From NCBI RefSeq assembly GCF_024506395.1, contig NZ_JANIBO010000005.1, positions 53,980-117,979 on the forward strand: a stretch of 64,000 nucleotides of DNA, written 5' to 3'. A program made the translations under genes and the position numbers. Below, piece by piece: positions 19,492 through 28,853 of the stretch. Each line of letters opens with the position of its first letter. The first letter of the stretch is position 1. The notes beneath the pieces are model-generated. The model was not told the DNA's origin. It did not search any database and was given only the letters and a program-made list of their open reading frames with translations. The DNA comes from Cetobacterium sp. NK01. Lineage in GTDB: Bacteria > Fusobacteriota > Fusobacteriia > Fusobacteriales > Fusobacteriaceae.

Positions 19492-22400
19492 ATGAGTTTA
19501 ACAGAATTAACTATAAAAAATAAAGTAACAGCTTATCTTCTATTTAGCCTTCTTCTGATAGTTGGGTATATATCTTATGATAAATCTGAAAAAGCTGAAG
19601 ATCCTGGTTTTACAATTAAAGTTGCTCTAATTACAACTAACTGGCCTGGTGCAAATGCTAAACAAGTGAGTGATTTAGTTAGTAAAAGAATAGCTGACCA
19701 AGTTCAAAATATGGATGCTCTTGATTATGTTGAGTCTAAAAATGTTGATGGGCAATCTAATGTTTATGTTAATATTAAAAGCGAATACAAAGATTTAAAA
19801 CCTATTTGGCAAGAATTAAGAGATAGAATTAATACTTTTGTAGTTCCATATCTTCCTAGTGGAGTTCAGACACCTCAAATAAATACTTATTTTGGCGATG
19901 TATATGGAACTCTTTTAGCAATTGGAGGAGATGGTTATAGCTACGATGAACTTTATAAAACTGCAACAAAATTAAAAGAAACTCTTTTATTCGCAGTTCC
20001 AGAAATTGGAAGAATTGATATTAGTGGAGTTCAAAACCAAACTATTTATATAGATATTGATAATAAACTTCTTTCTCAAAGTGGAATCACACTACAAAAT
20101 ATTCTTACAACCCTAAATAATTCAAATGTCATTATTAAGGGGGGAGATATAGTTGTTAATGAAGATAGATTGAAAATAAATCCTACTGGAAACTTTGAAA
20201 ATATTGATAATATTAAAAATGTTGTAATTACTAGCAATGATGGTAAAGAAAGCATATATTTAAAAGAAATTTCAAATATTTATAAAGGGTATCAAGATCC
20301 ATCGCCATATTCAATAGATTTTAATGGAAATAATGCCATTACTTTGGGAGTTTCTTTAGGAGCTGGAGAAGATATTTTAGTCATGAGCGATGGAATTAAA
20401 AAAAGTTTAAAGGAATTTAAGAAAAAACTTCCTATAGGTTTAGAAATAGGAGAAATTTATTATCAACCTGACTTAGTTCAAGTAAAAGTTACATCTTTTA
20501 TTGCAAATTTATTTCAGGCTGTAATTACAATAGTTCTTGTTATGTTAATTTTTTTAGGAATTAGATCTGGACTTATAGTTGCTGCTCTTACTCCTACTTC
20601 TATTGCATTTACTTTGATTGGTCTTTATTATATGGACTATGGAATTAATCAAATTACATTAGCTGGATTGATTATTGCTCTTGGAATGTTAGTTGACAAT
20701 GCTGTAGTTATGTCTGAAAATATTATTGTTCTTTTAGAAAATGGAAAAGGACGTATGGAAGCTTGTTTAGAATCTGCAAAGACTTTAGCAATACCTTTAC
20801 TTGTAAGTTCTATAACAACTATTATGGCATTCTCTCCTATTATTTTAAATAAAGAAGATATGGGACAATATGTTGGTCCTCTTACAATTGTTGTTATGCT
20901 TGCATTAATTGGATCATGGTTAATAAACCAAACTTTAATTCCTTTACTTTGCTATGATTTTATTAAAATAAAAGCTGGTGAAAAACAAAATCTAAATAGT
21001 AAACCATACTTTATTTATAGAAATATACTTTTAACAGTTTTAAAAAATAAGAAAATAACTCTTATTGGAACCTTTGCTTCTTTTATTTTAGGACTTTGGT
21101 TACTTGGACTTGTTCCTAATAATTTTATGCCTGCTTCTACTGATCCAATTATGTCAACATATATAAGGCTACCAAAAGGCACTGATATAAACTTTACACG
21201 AAAAGTTGTAAAAGATGCTAATGAATTTATAGCTAAAAATTACGCCACTGGTGAACAAGCCCCATTACCCCCAACTCTTTGGGATTACATAACAACAGGA
21301 GGTACAACTTTAATATATAAAAAATCTGGTGTTTTAAGTTGGGGGTCTTTTATCGGTGGAGGAGCTCCTAGATTTTCTACTGGTTATACACCTGAAACTC
21401 GTTTGACAGAATATGCATACATTATGTATAACTTAACTGATTACACTATTATTCCAAAAATAAGTGAAGAAATTAATTTTTACTTAAAAAATAAATATCC
21501 AAGTATTGATGTAGTAACTAAAGGCCTAGGAAGTGGAGTAACTCTTGAAAAAGATCTAGGGTATGTTCTTGCATCAAATAATATTGAACTTCTTAAAAAA
21601 TGTGCAAATGAATTGAAATTAAAACTTAGCACAACATCAGGAGCATACTCTATTTCAGATGCTTGGGGAAATGAAGTTCCTGATATAAGCATTGAAATAA
21701 ATCAAGAAAAAGCTCAAGCTGCAGGATTTAATAACGATACAATTGGAAAAGATCTACAATTTGTACTTCAAGGGTATAATGCAACAATATTTAGAGACTT
21801 TAATGCTCCACCACAAAGTACAATTATTCCCGTAGTTCTTAGAGGAAAAAATACCTATAAAAATGATATAAAGTCTATTGAATCCATTGAATTAATAAAT
21901 TCTTCTGGAAAAGCTGTTCCTTTAAAACAGATTGCTAATATCAAATTAGATTTTAGACAAAATTATATTTCTACTAGAAATATGGCTTATTCTATTGAAA
22001 TAGATGCTGCAATAAAAAATGATACAACTCCGCTAGAAGTAAATAAGCTTATAGAACCTTGGTTAAAAGAGAAATTAAAAGAGTGGGGTCCAGATATAAA
22101 ATATTATCCTGCAGGAATTATGAAAACTTCTAAAGAAAATCAAGATGCTCTATTTGCTCAAGTTCCATTTGCTATACTTATGATGTTTGTTTTAGTTGTA
22201 GGACAATTTAATTCAATGAAAAAAGGTTTAACAATTATGTTAGTTATCCCTCTTTCTCTTTTAGGAATTGCTATTGGACTTTTATTGACAAATACACAAC
22301 TAGGTTTCATGGCTATGATTGGTATCATCTCTTTGGCTGGTGTTGTTTTAAATCATGCGATAATACTAGTTGATAAAATGACAATAGAAAAAGAAGATTT

Positions 22401-22668
22401 AAAAAGAAGTGATCAAGATGCTATCGTATTTGGTTGTCAATCTAGACTTAGACCAATATTTTTAACTGTTGCAACAACTTTAGTTGGACTTATGCCTTTA
22501 TATTTTTTTGGAGGCCCTCTTTTTCAACCTCTAGCTGTTGTACTAATATTTGGTTTAGCAACAGATACAGTCTTAGCTCTTGGAGTTATTCCAGTTATTT
22601 ACGCTACATTTTATAAAGTTAACTTTACAGATTATAAATATGATGAAACAAAATTAATTATAAAGTGA
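19492..22668 (+). CDS. RND-superfamily efflux permease
   Basis: Proton-driven inner-membrane exporter of the AcrB type, 1058 aa with twelve membrane segments: one at residues 12-30, clusters at about 340-480 and 530-550, and a C-terminal cluster at 880-1040. The proton-relay motif of TM4 reads LGMLVDNAVVMSENI, with Asp kept at the first position and Asn at the second. Two large periplasmic domains lie between. It follows its adaptor directly and a terminator closes the operon. The second RND system at 33.2 kb is only distantly similar, so substrates probably differ; none can be named. Confidence 0.9.
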   Translation: MSLTELTIKNKVTAYLLFSLLLIVGYISYDKSEKAEDPGFTIKVALITTNWPGANAKQVSDLVSKRIADQVQNMDALDYVESKNVDGQSNVYVNIKSEYKDLKPIWQELRDRINTFVVPYLPSGVQTPQINTYFGDVYGTLLAIGGDGYSYDELYKTATKLKETLLFAVPEIGRIDISGVQNQTIYIDIDNKLLSQSGITLQNILTTLNNSNVIIKGGDIVVNEDRLKINPTGNFENIDNIKNVVITSNDGKESIYLKEISNIYKGYQDPSPYSIDFNGNNAITLGVSLGAGEDILVMSDGIKKSLKEFKKKLPIGLEIGEIYYQPDLVQVKVTSFIANLFQAVITIVLVMLIFLGIRSGLIVAALTPTSIAFTLIGLYYMDYGINQITLAGLIIALGMLVDNAVVMSENIIVLLENGKGRMEACLESAKTLAIPLLVSSITTIMAFSPIILNKEDMGQYVGPLTIVVMLALIGSWLINQTLIPLLCYDFIKIKAGEKQNLNSKPYFIYRNILLTVLKNKKITLIGTFASFILGLWLLGLVPNNFMPASTDPIMSTYIRLPKGTDINFTRKVVKDANEFIAKNYATGEQAPLPPTLWDYITTGGTTLIYKKSGVLSWGSFIGGGAPRFSTGYTPETRLTEYAYIMYNLTDYTIIPKISEEINFYLKNKYPSIDVVTKGLGSGVTLEKDLGYVLASNNIELLKKCANELKLKLSTTSGAYSISDAWGNEVPDISIEINQEKAQAAGFNNDTIGKDLQFVLQGYNATIFRDFNAPPQSTIIPVVLRGKNTYKNDIKSIESIELINSSGKAVPLKQIANIKLDFRQNYISTRNMAYSIEIDAAIKNDTTPLEVNKLIEPWLKEKLKEWGPDIKYYPAGIMKTSKENQDALFAQVPFAILMMFVLVVGQFNSMKKGLTIMLVIPLSLLGIAIGLLLTNTQLGFMAMIGIISLAGVVLNHAIILVDKMTIEKEDLKRSDQDAIVFGCQSRLRPIFLTVATTLVGLMPLYFFGGPLFQPLAVVLIFGLATDTVLALGVIPVIYATFYKVNFTDYKYDETKLIIK

Positions 22669-22682
22669 TTTTATACCCATCT

Positions 22683-22716
22683 AAACCTCTAATTTTTCTT
22701 TTAGAGGTTTATTTTT
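22683..22716 (+). terminator. Terminator of RND operon 1
   Basis: AAACCTCTA / TAGAGGTTT hairpin followed by TTTATTTTTA. Confidence 0.75.
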
Positions 22717-22812
22717 ATAAAGAAAAAATTTTATTAATAAAAAATATAACTTTATTTTTTCTACAAATTAGTATAAAATATAGAAGTAGAATTTATTCGG
22801 GAGGGATTTATT

Positions 22813-22977
22813 TTGAACAAAATTAAACAAACAAATTACGAACTTGAAAACGAGTTGTGTGAAAAAATAGCTAAAGAACTATTACCTAAATTAGAAGCTC
22901 TTGACTTTAAATTAAAATCTATTAACTTTGAAAATTCTAAAGATAATTTATTAAAATTAAAGTTAACAAAAATATAA
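22813..22977 (+). CDS. Small hypothetical protein (54 aa)
   Basis: Not recognised. TTG start at 22813 follows GGGAGGG by about 8 bases. The product is small, charged and helical, with leucines spaced as in an amphipathic helix (ELCEKIAKELLPKLEALDFKL). It has no signal or membrane segment. The stop is 10 bp before the membrane-anchored protein at 22988, so the two are likely co-transcribed. Confidence 0.55.
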   Translation: MNKIKQTNYELENELCEKIAKELLPKLEALDFKLKSINFENSKDNLLKLKLTKI

Positions 22978-22987
22978 GGTAATTATT

Positions 22988-23644
22988 ATGATATCCATTA
23001 TTTTTATATTAATTTTTTTACTAATATTATTTTTTATAAAAAATAATATTTATTCAAAAAATAAAATCGATTTAAGGCCAAAAGAAAATATCTCATATCC
23101 TTCAAAAAAAATACAAACTACTCCTTCTCTAAAGTTAGAGGAAGTTGAGCTTTCTAAAAACTATAAAAAAATTATATTCTTTTTATTAGAATCAAATAAT
23201 CTATCTTCAGAACCATCACACATAATTGCTATTAAAATGGCATTTAATCTTAAAACTGGTGATTTAATCTATTTAAATGAATTCAAAGAAAAATATAATC
23301 TAGGTAAATTTAAGATTTTTTCTCAGGATACTCTTCACTTAGCATTTTATAATTTAAAATCTGATGCCCCTGTATTAAATCTAGATAAAAAATATTTTTC
23401 AACAATGTTAACGAATACAAATATTGTTGAAATAAAAAACTCTAGTGGAAGAAATCGTTGGCCAAAACTTTTAGAAATAGCTAAGTATTACGGTATTAAA
23501 TACAATAATCAAATTGAATTAAGTTCCATAAAAAAGATAAAATTAAACATACAAATATTTCAAAAGATGTTAAAACATCCTAAAGCTTCTATTTTTGTTC
23601 AAGATTTTCTTTTTAATGATAACTCATATTTAAATAAACTTTAA
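22988..23644 (+). CDS. Membrane-anchored protein with degenerate exonuclease-like region
   Basis: A single N-terminal membrane segment (residues 2-22) is followed by a cytosolic domain. The part from about 65 to 180 weakly resembles DEDD/RNase H-fold 3'-5' exonucleases: a strand pair, KFKIFSQDTLHLAFYNL, and GRNRWPKLLEIAKYYGI, which looks like the WPKLxExxxxxGI segment of DnaQ-type enzymes. The acidic catalytic residues are not all obvious, so it may be inactive. This is my inference from motif shape only. It lies 10 bp after a small helical protein gene. Confidence 0.4.
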   Translation: MISIIFILIFLLILFFIKNNIYSKNKIDLRPKENISYPSKKIQTTPSLKLEEVELSKNYKKIIFFLLESNNLSSEPSHIIAIKMAFNLKTGDLIYLNEFKEKYNLGKFKIFSQDTLHLAFYNLKSDAPVLNLDKKYFSTMLTNTNIVEIKNSSGRNRWPKLLEIAKYYGIKYNNQIELSSIKKIKLNIQIFQKMLKHPKASIFVQDFLFNDNSYLNKL

Positions 23645-23922
23645 TATAAAAATTACGTAAGAAATTTATAAGAATCTATTTATATTTCGCACTTTTTATA
23701 ATTTTTATTGACATTTTTTAACCTTTCTTATAGTATTTATAGAAATATTTAAAATTATATTCTATAAACTTTTAAGAATCTTGAAACTTTATGTAATAGT
23801 AATTTTTTTTGATTTCAAATAGTAAATTTTATATAATTTATATATAATTAATACACTAAATTAAATAACTCATATAAAATATTTGTTTTATTTGATTTAA
23901 AATTTTTAATCAAGGGGACATA
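23645..23922. other. AT-rich intergenic region
   Basis: About 280 bp with no ORF, repeat or clear hairpin; probably holds the promoter of the small gene at 23923. Confidence 0.4.
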
Positions 23923-24141
23923 ATGGAACAACATAATGATGAACAAAGAAAAATAGAACTTCTTAAATGGTTTTTAGAAAACAATTTTTTTAATCAAAGA
24001 ATTGAATATTATATGGAACGATTTGAAATAATATCTAAAATTGATAATATTATTGATAAAAGAGATGCATATTTAAAATTTCAAACAGATATTTTAAATG
24101 AATTTGATAATATGGTTAGAAAAAAATCAATAATGATGTAA
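23923..24141 (+). CDS. Small hypothetical protein (72 aa)
   Basis: Not recognised. AAGGGG lies 5 bases before the ATG. The product is charged, predicted all-helical, with no cysteine, signal peptide or membrane segment. It is monocistronic. The upstream 280 bp carries no gene. Confidence 0.5.
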   Translation: MEQHNDEQRKIELLKWFLENNFFNQRIEYYMERFEIISKIDNIIDKRDAYLKFQTDILNEFDNMVRKKSIMM

Positions 24142-24251
24142 TTAAAATTTCTATTTAATCTTATTGATTATTAGTTTTAGATTTCTTATACAAACTAATT
24201 AAAGTATGTTATACTAAGTTCATAATTAATAAAATTAATTAGGAGGCAACT

Positions 24252-24602
24252 ATGAATTTTAAAATTTTAATTTCAACCTTAACCTTAATCTCTCTTTTAG
24301 GATGTACTAATTTAAATAATAAAAATATAAATAAAAATGCAGTTATAAAAACTCCTACAATCATGATGAACCAAAAACTTACTTTAGAAAGTAATAATAA
24401 TAAATATATTGGAGAACTTAATACTGATAATAACTGGGAAAATGCTATTTTTATAACACCTGATAACAAACAATATAATTTAACTCGAGCCATTTCTGCT
24501 GATGGCATAAAATTAAATAATGGTTCTCTTGTTATTCATTTCAAAGGTGATTATGGTATCTTAGAAAAAAATAGTATTATCACTAAATTTAAAATAAAAT
24601 AA
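24252..24602 (+). CDS. MliC-like lipoprotein (C-type lysozyme inhibitor family)
   Basis: Outer-membrane or periplasmic lipoprotein. The signal peptide ends LISLLGC (Cys near residue 17), then an Asn-rich linker. The C-terminal beta domain, about residues 40-116, matches the MliC/PliC pattern: a YIGELN-type strand, IFITPDNKQYNLTRAISADGIKLNNGSLVIHFKGDYGILE, corresponding to the SxSGxxY...WxKGxxAxL signature. The usual disulfide cysteines are missing. Family members protect peptidoglycan from host lysozyme. AGGAGG precedes the start and a terminator follows, so it is its own unit. Confidence 0.65.
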   Translation: MNFKILISTLTLISLLGCTNLNNKNINKNAVIKTPTIMMNQKLTLESNNNKYIGELNTDNNWENAIFITPDNKQYNLTRAISADGIKLNNGSLVIHFKGDYGILEKNSIITKFKIK

Positions 24603-24610
24603 TTAAACTA

Positions 24611-24642
24611 AAAAAACTACTCTAAAAGGTAGTTTTTTATTT
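24611..24642 (+). terminator. Terminator of lipoprotein gene
   Basis: AAAAAACTAC / GTAGTTTTTT hairpin. Confidence 0.75.
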
Positions 24643-24731
24643 TAATTAAATCTTTTTATTTATCTATTAAGTTGCATATATTTTGAAAAAATGATAAAAT
24701 ATATTCTAAATTATTTTTAGGAAGTGAATTT

Positions 24732-25241
24732 ATGAGTTATAAAAAATTTTTTAATAATATAAAAATAGGAGATAGTTTAATGAATGGAATCATTTGTATA
24801 GATGGTGTTGTTGGAGTTGGTAAAAGTACTTTAGGAGAAATTTTAGCTAATGAGTTAGGCTTACATTTCTTTAAAGAACCCGTTTTAAATAATCCGCTTT
24901 TAGATAAATTTTATTACGATAAAAAAAGATATTCTTTCCCTCTTCAAATTTTCTTTTTGAATAAAAGATTTGAAATGATAAAAGAAGCAGAAAAATTAGG
25001 TGGTTGTGTTATGGACCGTAGCATTTATGGAGATATAATCTTTGCTAAAATGTTAATGGAAGATGAAGACCTATCTAAAGAAGAATTCGATATTTATGAA
25101 GAACTTCTTTATAATATGTTAGAACATTTAAATAAACCTAAATTAATGATTTATTTAGAAACTACTGTCGATAACGCCATAGCTAAAATTAAAAATTGGT
25201 TTCTAAATACTGTAAAAAATAAACTTATGAAGATTTCTTAA
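24732..25241 (+). pseudogene. Deoxynucleoside kinase, C-terminally truncated
   Basis: Deoxyadenosine/deoxyguanosine kinase family, which phosphorylates deoxynucleosides for salvage. Present are the P-loop GVVGVGKST near residue 29, EPVLNNPLLDKFYYD, the DRS motif in VMDRSIYGDIIFAK near 95 and KPKLMIYLETTVDNAIAKI near 137. Homology ends there; the following NWFLNTVKNKLMKIS is foreign and the Arg-rich lid and final strand and helices (about 60-70 residues) are missing. So the gene is truncated at about 25195 and probably inactive. An alternative start is ATG 24780 (after GGAG), which would fit the family N-terminus better. Family length is 200-220 aa. Confidence 0.7.
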
Positions 25242-25315
25242 CAAAAAAAAAGAAAAACCTCCTTCATTTTGAATCTTACGAATAGGGTACAATAAAAAAA
25301 TAGGAGGTAGTTGGT

Positions 25316-25597
25316 ATGCTATTAGGAACACGTTACCCAGTTTTAGGGTTTCATACAGGAGGTGCTGGTATAGTTGAAAAGGATGAATTGGTTGGAGGAT
25401 GGACTGCTAAATATGTAGAATATTTTTCTACATATATAGATGATGAAATAGCAAAAGCTCACTGTGAACTATGGCTAAAAAAATCATTAAATCATGAATT
25501 AAATATAAGAGGAATTAAAAAATTTAATGAATTCCAAATATTCCATAATTTTTTAAATATTGAAAAACAATTTGGATATTGTTTGACTGTCTTATGA
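25316..25597 (+). CDS. Unrecognised ORF (93 aa) after truncated kinase
   Basis: Not recognised. A strong AGGAGG lies 9 bases before the ATG, and a -10-like sequence (TACAAT) about 27 bp upstream suggests real expression. The product begins MLLGTRYPVLGFHTGGAG and contains GGWTAKYVEYF and a His/Cys-containing helix AHCELWLKKS; the last 25 residues look unrelated. It may be an N-terminal fragment of a larger protein, placed here by the same rearrangement that truncated the kinase. The stretch 25605-25639 encodes a short frame ending FEYADAVEKK that could be another fragment. No function is assigned. Confidence 0.4.
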   Translation: MLLGTRYPVLGFHTGGAGIVEKDELVGGWTAKYVEYFSTYIDDEIAKAHCELWLKKSLNHELNIRGIKKFNEFQIFHNFLNIEKQFGYCLTVL

Positions 25598-25705
25598 TTT
25601 TTAAATTTTGAATATGCAGATGCTGTTGAGAAAAAATAACACAAAAATGTGGATTTTTTAATTTATATTTTTTGCTAATTTAATATAGAATTAGGAGATA
25701 AAATC

Positions 25706-26305
25706 ATGATTGAAAAAAAAGATTTAATTTTAGCACAACAAGGTGATGAATACTCTTTAGAAAAAATTATTAAAGAGTTTCATGGAACAGTTTATAAAAA
25801 TAGTCATTCTTTTTTCTTAAAAGGAGGAGATAATAACGATCTTATTCAGGAAGGATTTATAGGTCTTATTAAAGCTATCCAATCCTATGATGAAAATCGA
25901 AACGCTTGTTTCAATACATTCGCGAATCTTTGTATTAAACGACAAATGATTACAGCTGTAAAAAATCATAATTCAGATAAATACAAAAATTTAAACTCAG
26001 CTATGCAAGGAAAAAGTTTTCATGAACAACAAGAACAAATTTATTACCATTCACCTTCTTTATCACTATACTCACCTGAAGATGTTCTTTTGGGAAAAGA
26101 ATTAGTTAAACTTTTAGAAAATTTTTTGCTTGAAAATCTGAGTGAATTAGAAAAAAAAGTGTTTTATTATTTATGTAAACAACAAACATATATTGAAATT
26201 TCAAAATTATTAAATGAAACACCTAAAAAAATAGATAATACAATTCAAAGAGTAAAGAAAAAAATCCATAATTATCTTGAAAGTTATCTCGAAGATAGTT
26301 TTTAA
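25706..26305 (+). CDS. RNA polymerase sigma factor, SigH-like
   Basis: Sigma-70 family factor with regions 2 and 4 only, 199 aa, closest in plan to SigH (Spo0H/sigma-30). Region 2 covers about residues 25-95 (DLIQEGFIGLIKAIQSYDENRNACFNTFANLCIKRQMI, split here only for reference as -10 recognition). The region 4 helix-turn-helix is at about 145-192 (YIEISKLLNETPKKIDNTIQRVKKK). Fusobacteria do not sporulate, so the regulon is unknown; competence or stress is possible. AGGAG precedes the ATG and a strong terminator follows. No anti-sigma gene adjoins. Confidence 0.8.
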   Translation: MIEKKDLILAQQGDEYSLEKIIKEFHGTVYKNSHSFFLKGGDNNDLIQEGFIGLIKAIQSYDENRNACFNTFANLCIKRQMITAVKNHNSDKYKNLNSAMQGKSFHEQQEQIYYHSPSLSLYSPEDVLLGKELVKLLENFLLENLSELEKKVFYYLCKQQTYIEISKLLNETPKKIDNTIQRVKKKIHNYLESYLEDSF

Positions 26306-26320
26306 TAAATATTTAAAAAT

Positions 26321-26354
26321 AGATTTAAGATTTTTTCTTAAGTCTTTTTTTTTT
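26321..26354 (+). terminator. Terminator of sigma-factor gene
   Basis: AGATTTAAGA / TCTTAAGTCT hairpin with one G-T pair and a run of more than ten T. Confidence 0.8.
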
Positions 26355-26601
26355 TTATACTTTTTTACAAATTTAAATATTTTTTAGAACCTAGAGATTT
26401 TAACCATACAGAAAAATTTAACTTTATTAATAAAAAATTTAAAACTAAATACTGTATCTTTTCACGGGACATATAGATATTTTAATATAGATTATAGTGA
26501 AATTTTATGGGCAGAATTTAAGTTAAATTTTGTAGAAGCTTTAATTTGTTGTAAAAAAACAATTGTGAATTCCTCGTTCTTCATACAAATGAATTTAAAA
26601 T
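26355..26601. other. Intergenic stretch, possible gene remnant
   Basis: About 250 bp. From roughly 26436 to 26601 the plus strand has an open frame without an ATG that reads TVSFHGTYRYFNIDYSEILWAEF and ends in TAA. It has no ribosome site and no recognised relatives; it may be a decayed gene end. Confidence 0.3.
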
Positions 26602-26640
26602 AAAGGACAGCTTTAATCTCAATTAGCTGTCCTTTATTTT
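26602..26640. terminator. Bidirectional terminator
   Basis: AAAGGACAGCT / AGCTGTCCTTT hairpin with T-tract, closing the minus-strand adenine deaminase operon. Confidence 0.8.
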
Positions 26641-26987
26641 TATGGTTTTATATAACTATATCCCTCTTGTTGTTTTAAAACTAATTCAATAACGCCTGCA
26701 GGAACAATTTGAATAAAGTCATATAACTCATCTTTTTTAACATTATATTTTTTCATTGTATTGTTACAAACTGAAAATACTACTTTTTGATTAATTAACT
26801 CTTCTAAATCATCTTTTTCTACAATGTCTGATAATTTTTTTATACCATTAATAGCAGTTCCCATAATAACCACTTCTAATGAATATTCAGAATTTATTTC
26901 TTTCATTCTTTTTACTACATTTTTTAAATTTCCAATTAGAGTATTCCATCGTTCTTCTTGATTGATATCAAAAACTGTTTTTATCAT
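26640..26987 (-). CDS. DsrE-family protein
   Basis: Small cytosolic protein of the DsrE/DsrF-like fold, 115 aa. Visible are the strands YSLEVVIMGTAINGI, the single Cys of VVFSVCNNTMKKY near residue 79 (the position used for sulfur transfer in this family) and the C-terminal QIVPAGVIELVLKQQEGYSYIKP typical of stand-alone DsrE proteins. Its partner and substrate are unknown. It follows adenine deaminase by 25 bp and shares its transcript, ahead of the terminator at 26602. AAAGGAG precedes the start. Confidence 0.75.
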   Translation of the reverse strand: MIKTVFDINQEERWNTLIGNLKNVVKRMKEINSEYSLEVVIMGTAINGIKKLSDIVEKDDLEELINQKVVFSVCNNTMKKYNVKKDELYDFIQIVPAGVIELVLKQQEGYSYIKP

Positions 26988-27012
26988 CTTTAATTATCTC
27001 CTTTATAATTTA

Positions 27013-28800
27013 TTAAAATAAACTATTTACTCCGTGCTCGTCAAATAATTTTATTATCTCTTGAGTTTTTACGTCAATTAAACCCAAATCACTTATTTTT
27101 ACATCTGGTATAACTATTAACGCAATTGTACTAGGTCTGGTTATAGGAGATTCAGCTTCTATTCCCATTTTTTTTAAAACAGAATTCATTTCTTCTATTT
27201 CAACTGATAAAATTTCTGCTGAATTTCTAGATAACATTCCTGCTATTGGTAGATGTAACTCTTTTAAAATTTCTGTTTTTTCTGCAACTACAATACCACC
27301 TCTAATTTCTTTTATTTTCTCAGATATTGCTAGTGCTTCTAATGGATTATTATATATAATAGTTAGATTATGACTATCATGTGAATATGTCGTTCCTACT
27401 CCACCTTTTTTTAAATGAAAATTTTTTACAACCCCAAGTGATATATTATCAATTTTTTTATGTCTATTTACTATAGCAACATAATTTAATTCTGAAGAAT
27501 CTGAAATATCGATATAACCATTTAAAACTTTTACTTTTAATTTTTTTCTTTCCGTAAGTAAATCATTTTTATTTAAATATACAAGTCCTTCTATTTCAAT
27601 TTCGCCATTTTGAATAGGTGCTTTAATCATAAAATCCTCTATTTTAAGTTCTTTAAGATGAATACTATTTAAATTTTCTATTTCCAAAGTCTGAGAAACT
27701 AACTTATCTAATAACTGATTATTTTCTGCTACTAACTTTCCTTTAAAAAAAGTTTTCATAACATTAAAATCTATAAGATTATCTAATATAACAATATCTG
27801 CAAAATATCCTGGAGCAATTCCACCTATTTTATCTAATTTATACTCTTGAGCTGGATTTAAAGTTATTGCTCTAATAGCCTCTACTGCATCTAATCCTGC
27901 TTTTATTGCCACTTGTGCACAATGGTTTACACTTCCCTCTTTTAAAAGATCTCCAGCTTCCCTATCATCAGTACATAATGTCAAATTTCTAAGTGATTTT
28001 ATTATTTTTATCTTTTCTATTATGCTTGTTATATTTTTAGAAATTGAACTTTCTCTTGCATCTAAAAACATACCTTTTCTTAATTTATCTAGAGCTTCCT
28101 CTCCTTCTGTAGATTCATGACATGAAATAGGACCTCCACAGATATAACCTGCTAAAGATTTTCCTTTTAATCCAGGAGCATGCCCTTGCACAAATACACC
28201 TTTTCTTATAGCAACATCAATTATTTTAGTCATTCTTTTACTTTGATTTATAACGCCCATAAAATCCATTACTTCTCCAAGACCTAAAACACGTTCTAAA
28301 TTAAACATTTTTTTTATATCATTTGGTGTAAATTCCGCTCCTGCATTTTCTAATCCTAAGACAGATGGTACACATGAAGGAATTAAAAAATATTGATTCA
28401 TTGGTAATCCTTTTGATTTTTCAATCATATATTTTACTCCATCTATTCCTAAAACATTTGCAATTTCATGAGGATCAGCAATTATAGTCGTTGTACCTTT
28501 AGGTACAACAATTTTTGCAAAATTATCAGGAGTTAAATGACTACTCTCTATATGAACATGTGAATCGATAAATCCAGGTGCTATATAATTATTTTTTAAA
28601 TCAATTATATTTTTACCTGTAACTACATTATCCTCCTCTATCGGTACTACATTAGCTATATACTCTTTATATATATAAATATTTGCCTTATAGATCTCTC
28701 CTGTAAAAACATTTATAAGGTTTCCATTTGTTAAAACTAAATCTGCTAATTTTTTTCCTAAAGCAACCTCTACTAGCTCTTTACGTTCTTGAAGTTTCAT
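27013..28800 (-). CDS. ade: Adenine deaminase
   Basis: Deaminates adenine to hypoxanthine and ammonia in purine salvage; amidohydrolase superfamily, cytosolic, binuclear metal. The metal motif is PGFIDSHVHIESSHLTPDNFA near residue 77, followed by GTTTIIADPHEIANVLG, EVMDFMGVIN, GHAPGLKG near 207, CTDDREAGDLL near 278 and the C-terminal HDSHNLTIIYNNP domain typical of bacterial Ade. At 595 aa it is full length. AAAGGAG precedes the ATG. It is the middle gene of a three-gene minus-strand operon: a 102-aa protein, ade, DsrE-like protein. Confidence 0.95.
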   Translation of the reverse strand: MKLQERKELVEVALGKKLADLVLTNGNLINVFTGEIYKANIYIYKEYIANVVPIEEDNVVTGKNIIDLKNNYIAPGFIDSHVHIESSHLTPDNFAKIVVPKGTTTIIADPHEIANVLGIDGVKYMIEKSKGLPMNQYFLIPSCVPSVLGLENAGAEFTPNDIKKMFNLERVLGLGEVMDFMGVINQSKRMTKIIDVAIRKGVFVQGHAPGLKGKSLAGYICGGPISCHESTEGEEALDKLRKGMFLDARESSISKNITSIIEKIKIIKSLRNLTLCTDDREAGDLLKEGSVNHCAQVAIKAGLDAVEAIRAITLNPAQEYKLDKIGGIAPGYFADIVILDNLIDFNVMKTFFKGKLVAENNQLLDKLVSQTLEIENLNSIHLKELKIEDFMIKAPIQNGEIEIEGLVYLNKNDLLTERKKLKVKVLNGYIDISDSSELNYVAIVNRHKKIDNISLGVVKNFHLKKGGVGTTYSHDSHNLTIIYNNPLEALAISEKIKEIRGGIVVAEKTEILKELHLPIAGMLSRNSAEILSVEIEEMNSVLKKMGIEAESPITRPSTIALIVIPDVKISDLGLIDVKTQEIIKLFDEHGVNSLF

Positions 28801-28853
28801 ATTATCACTCCTTTTCTTTATAACTTTTTTACTGTAAAGAGCTATTGTTACCT

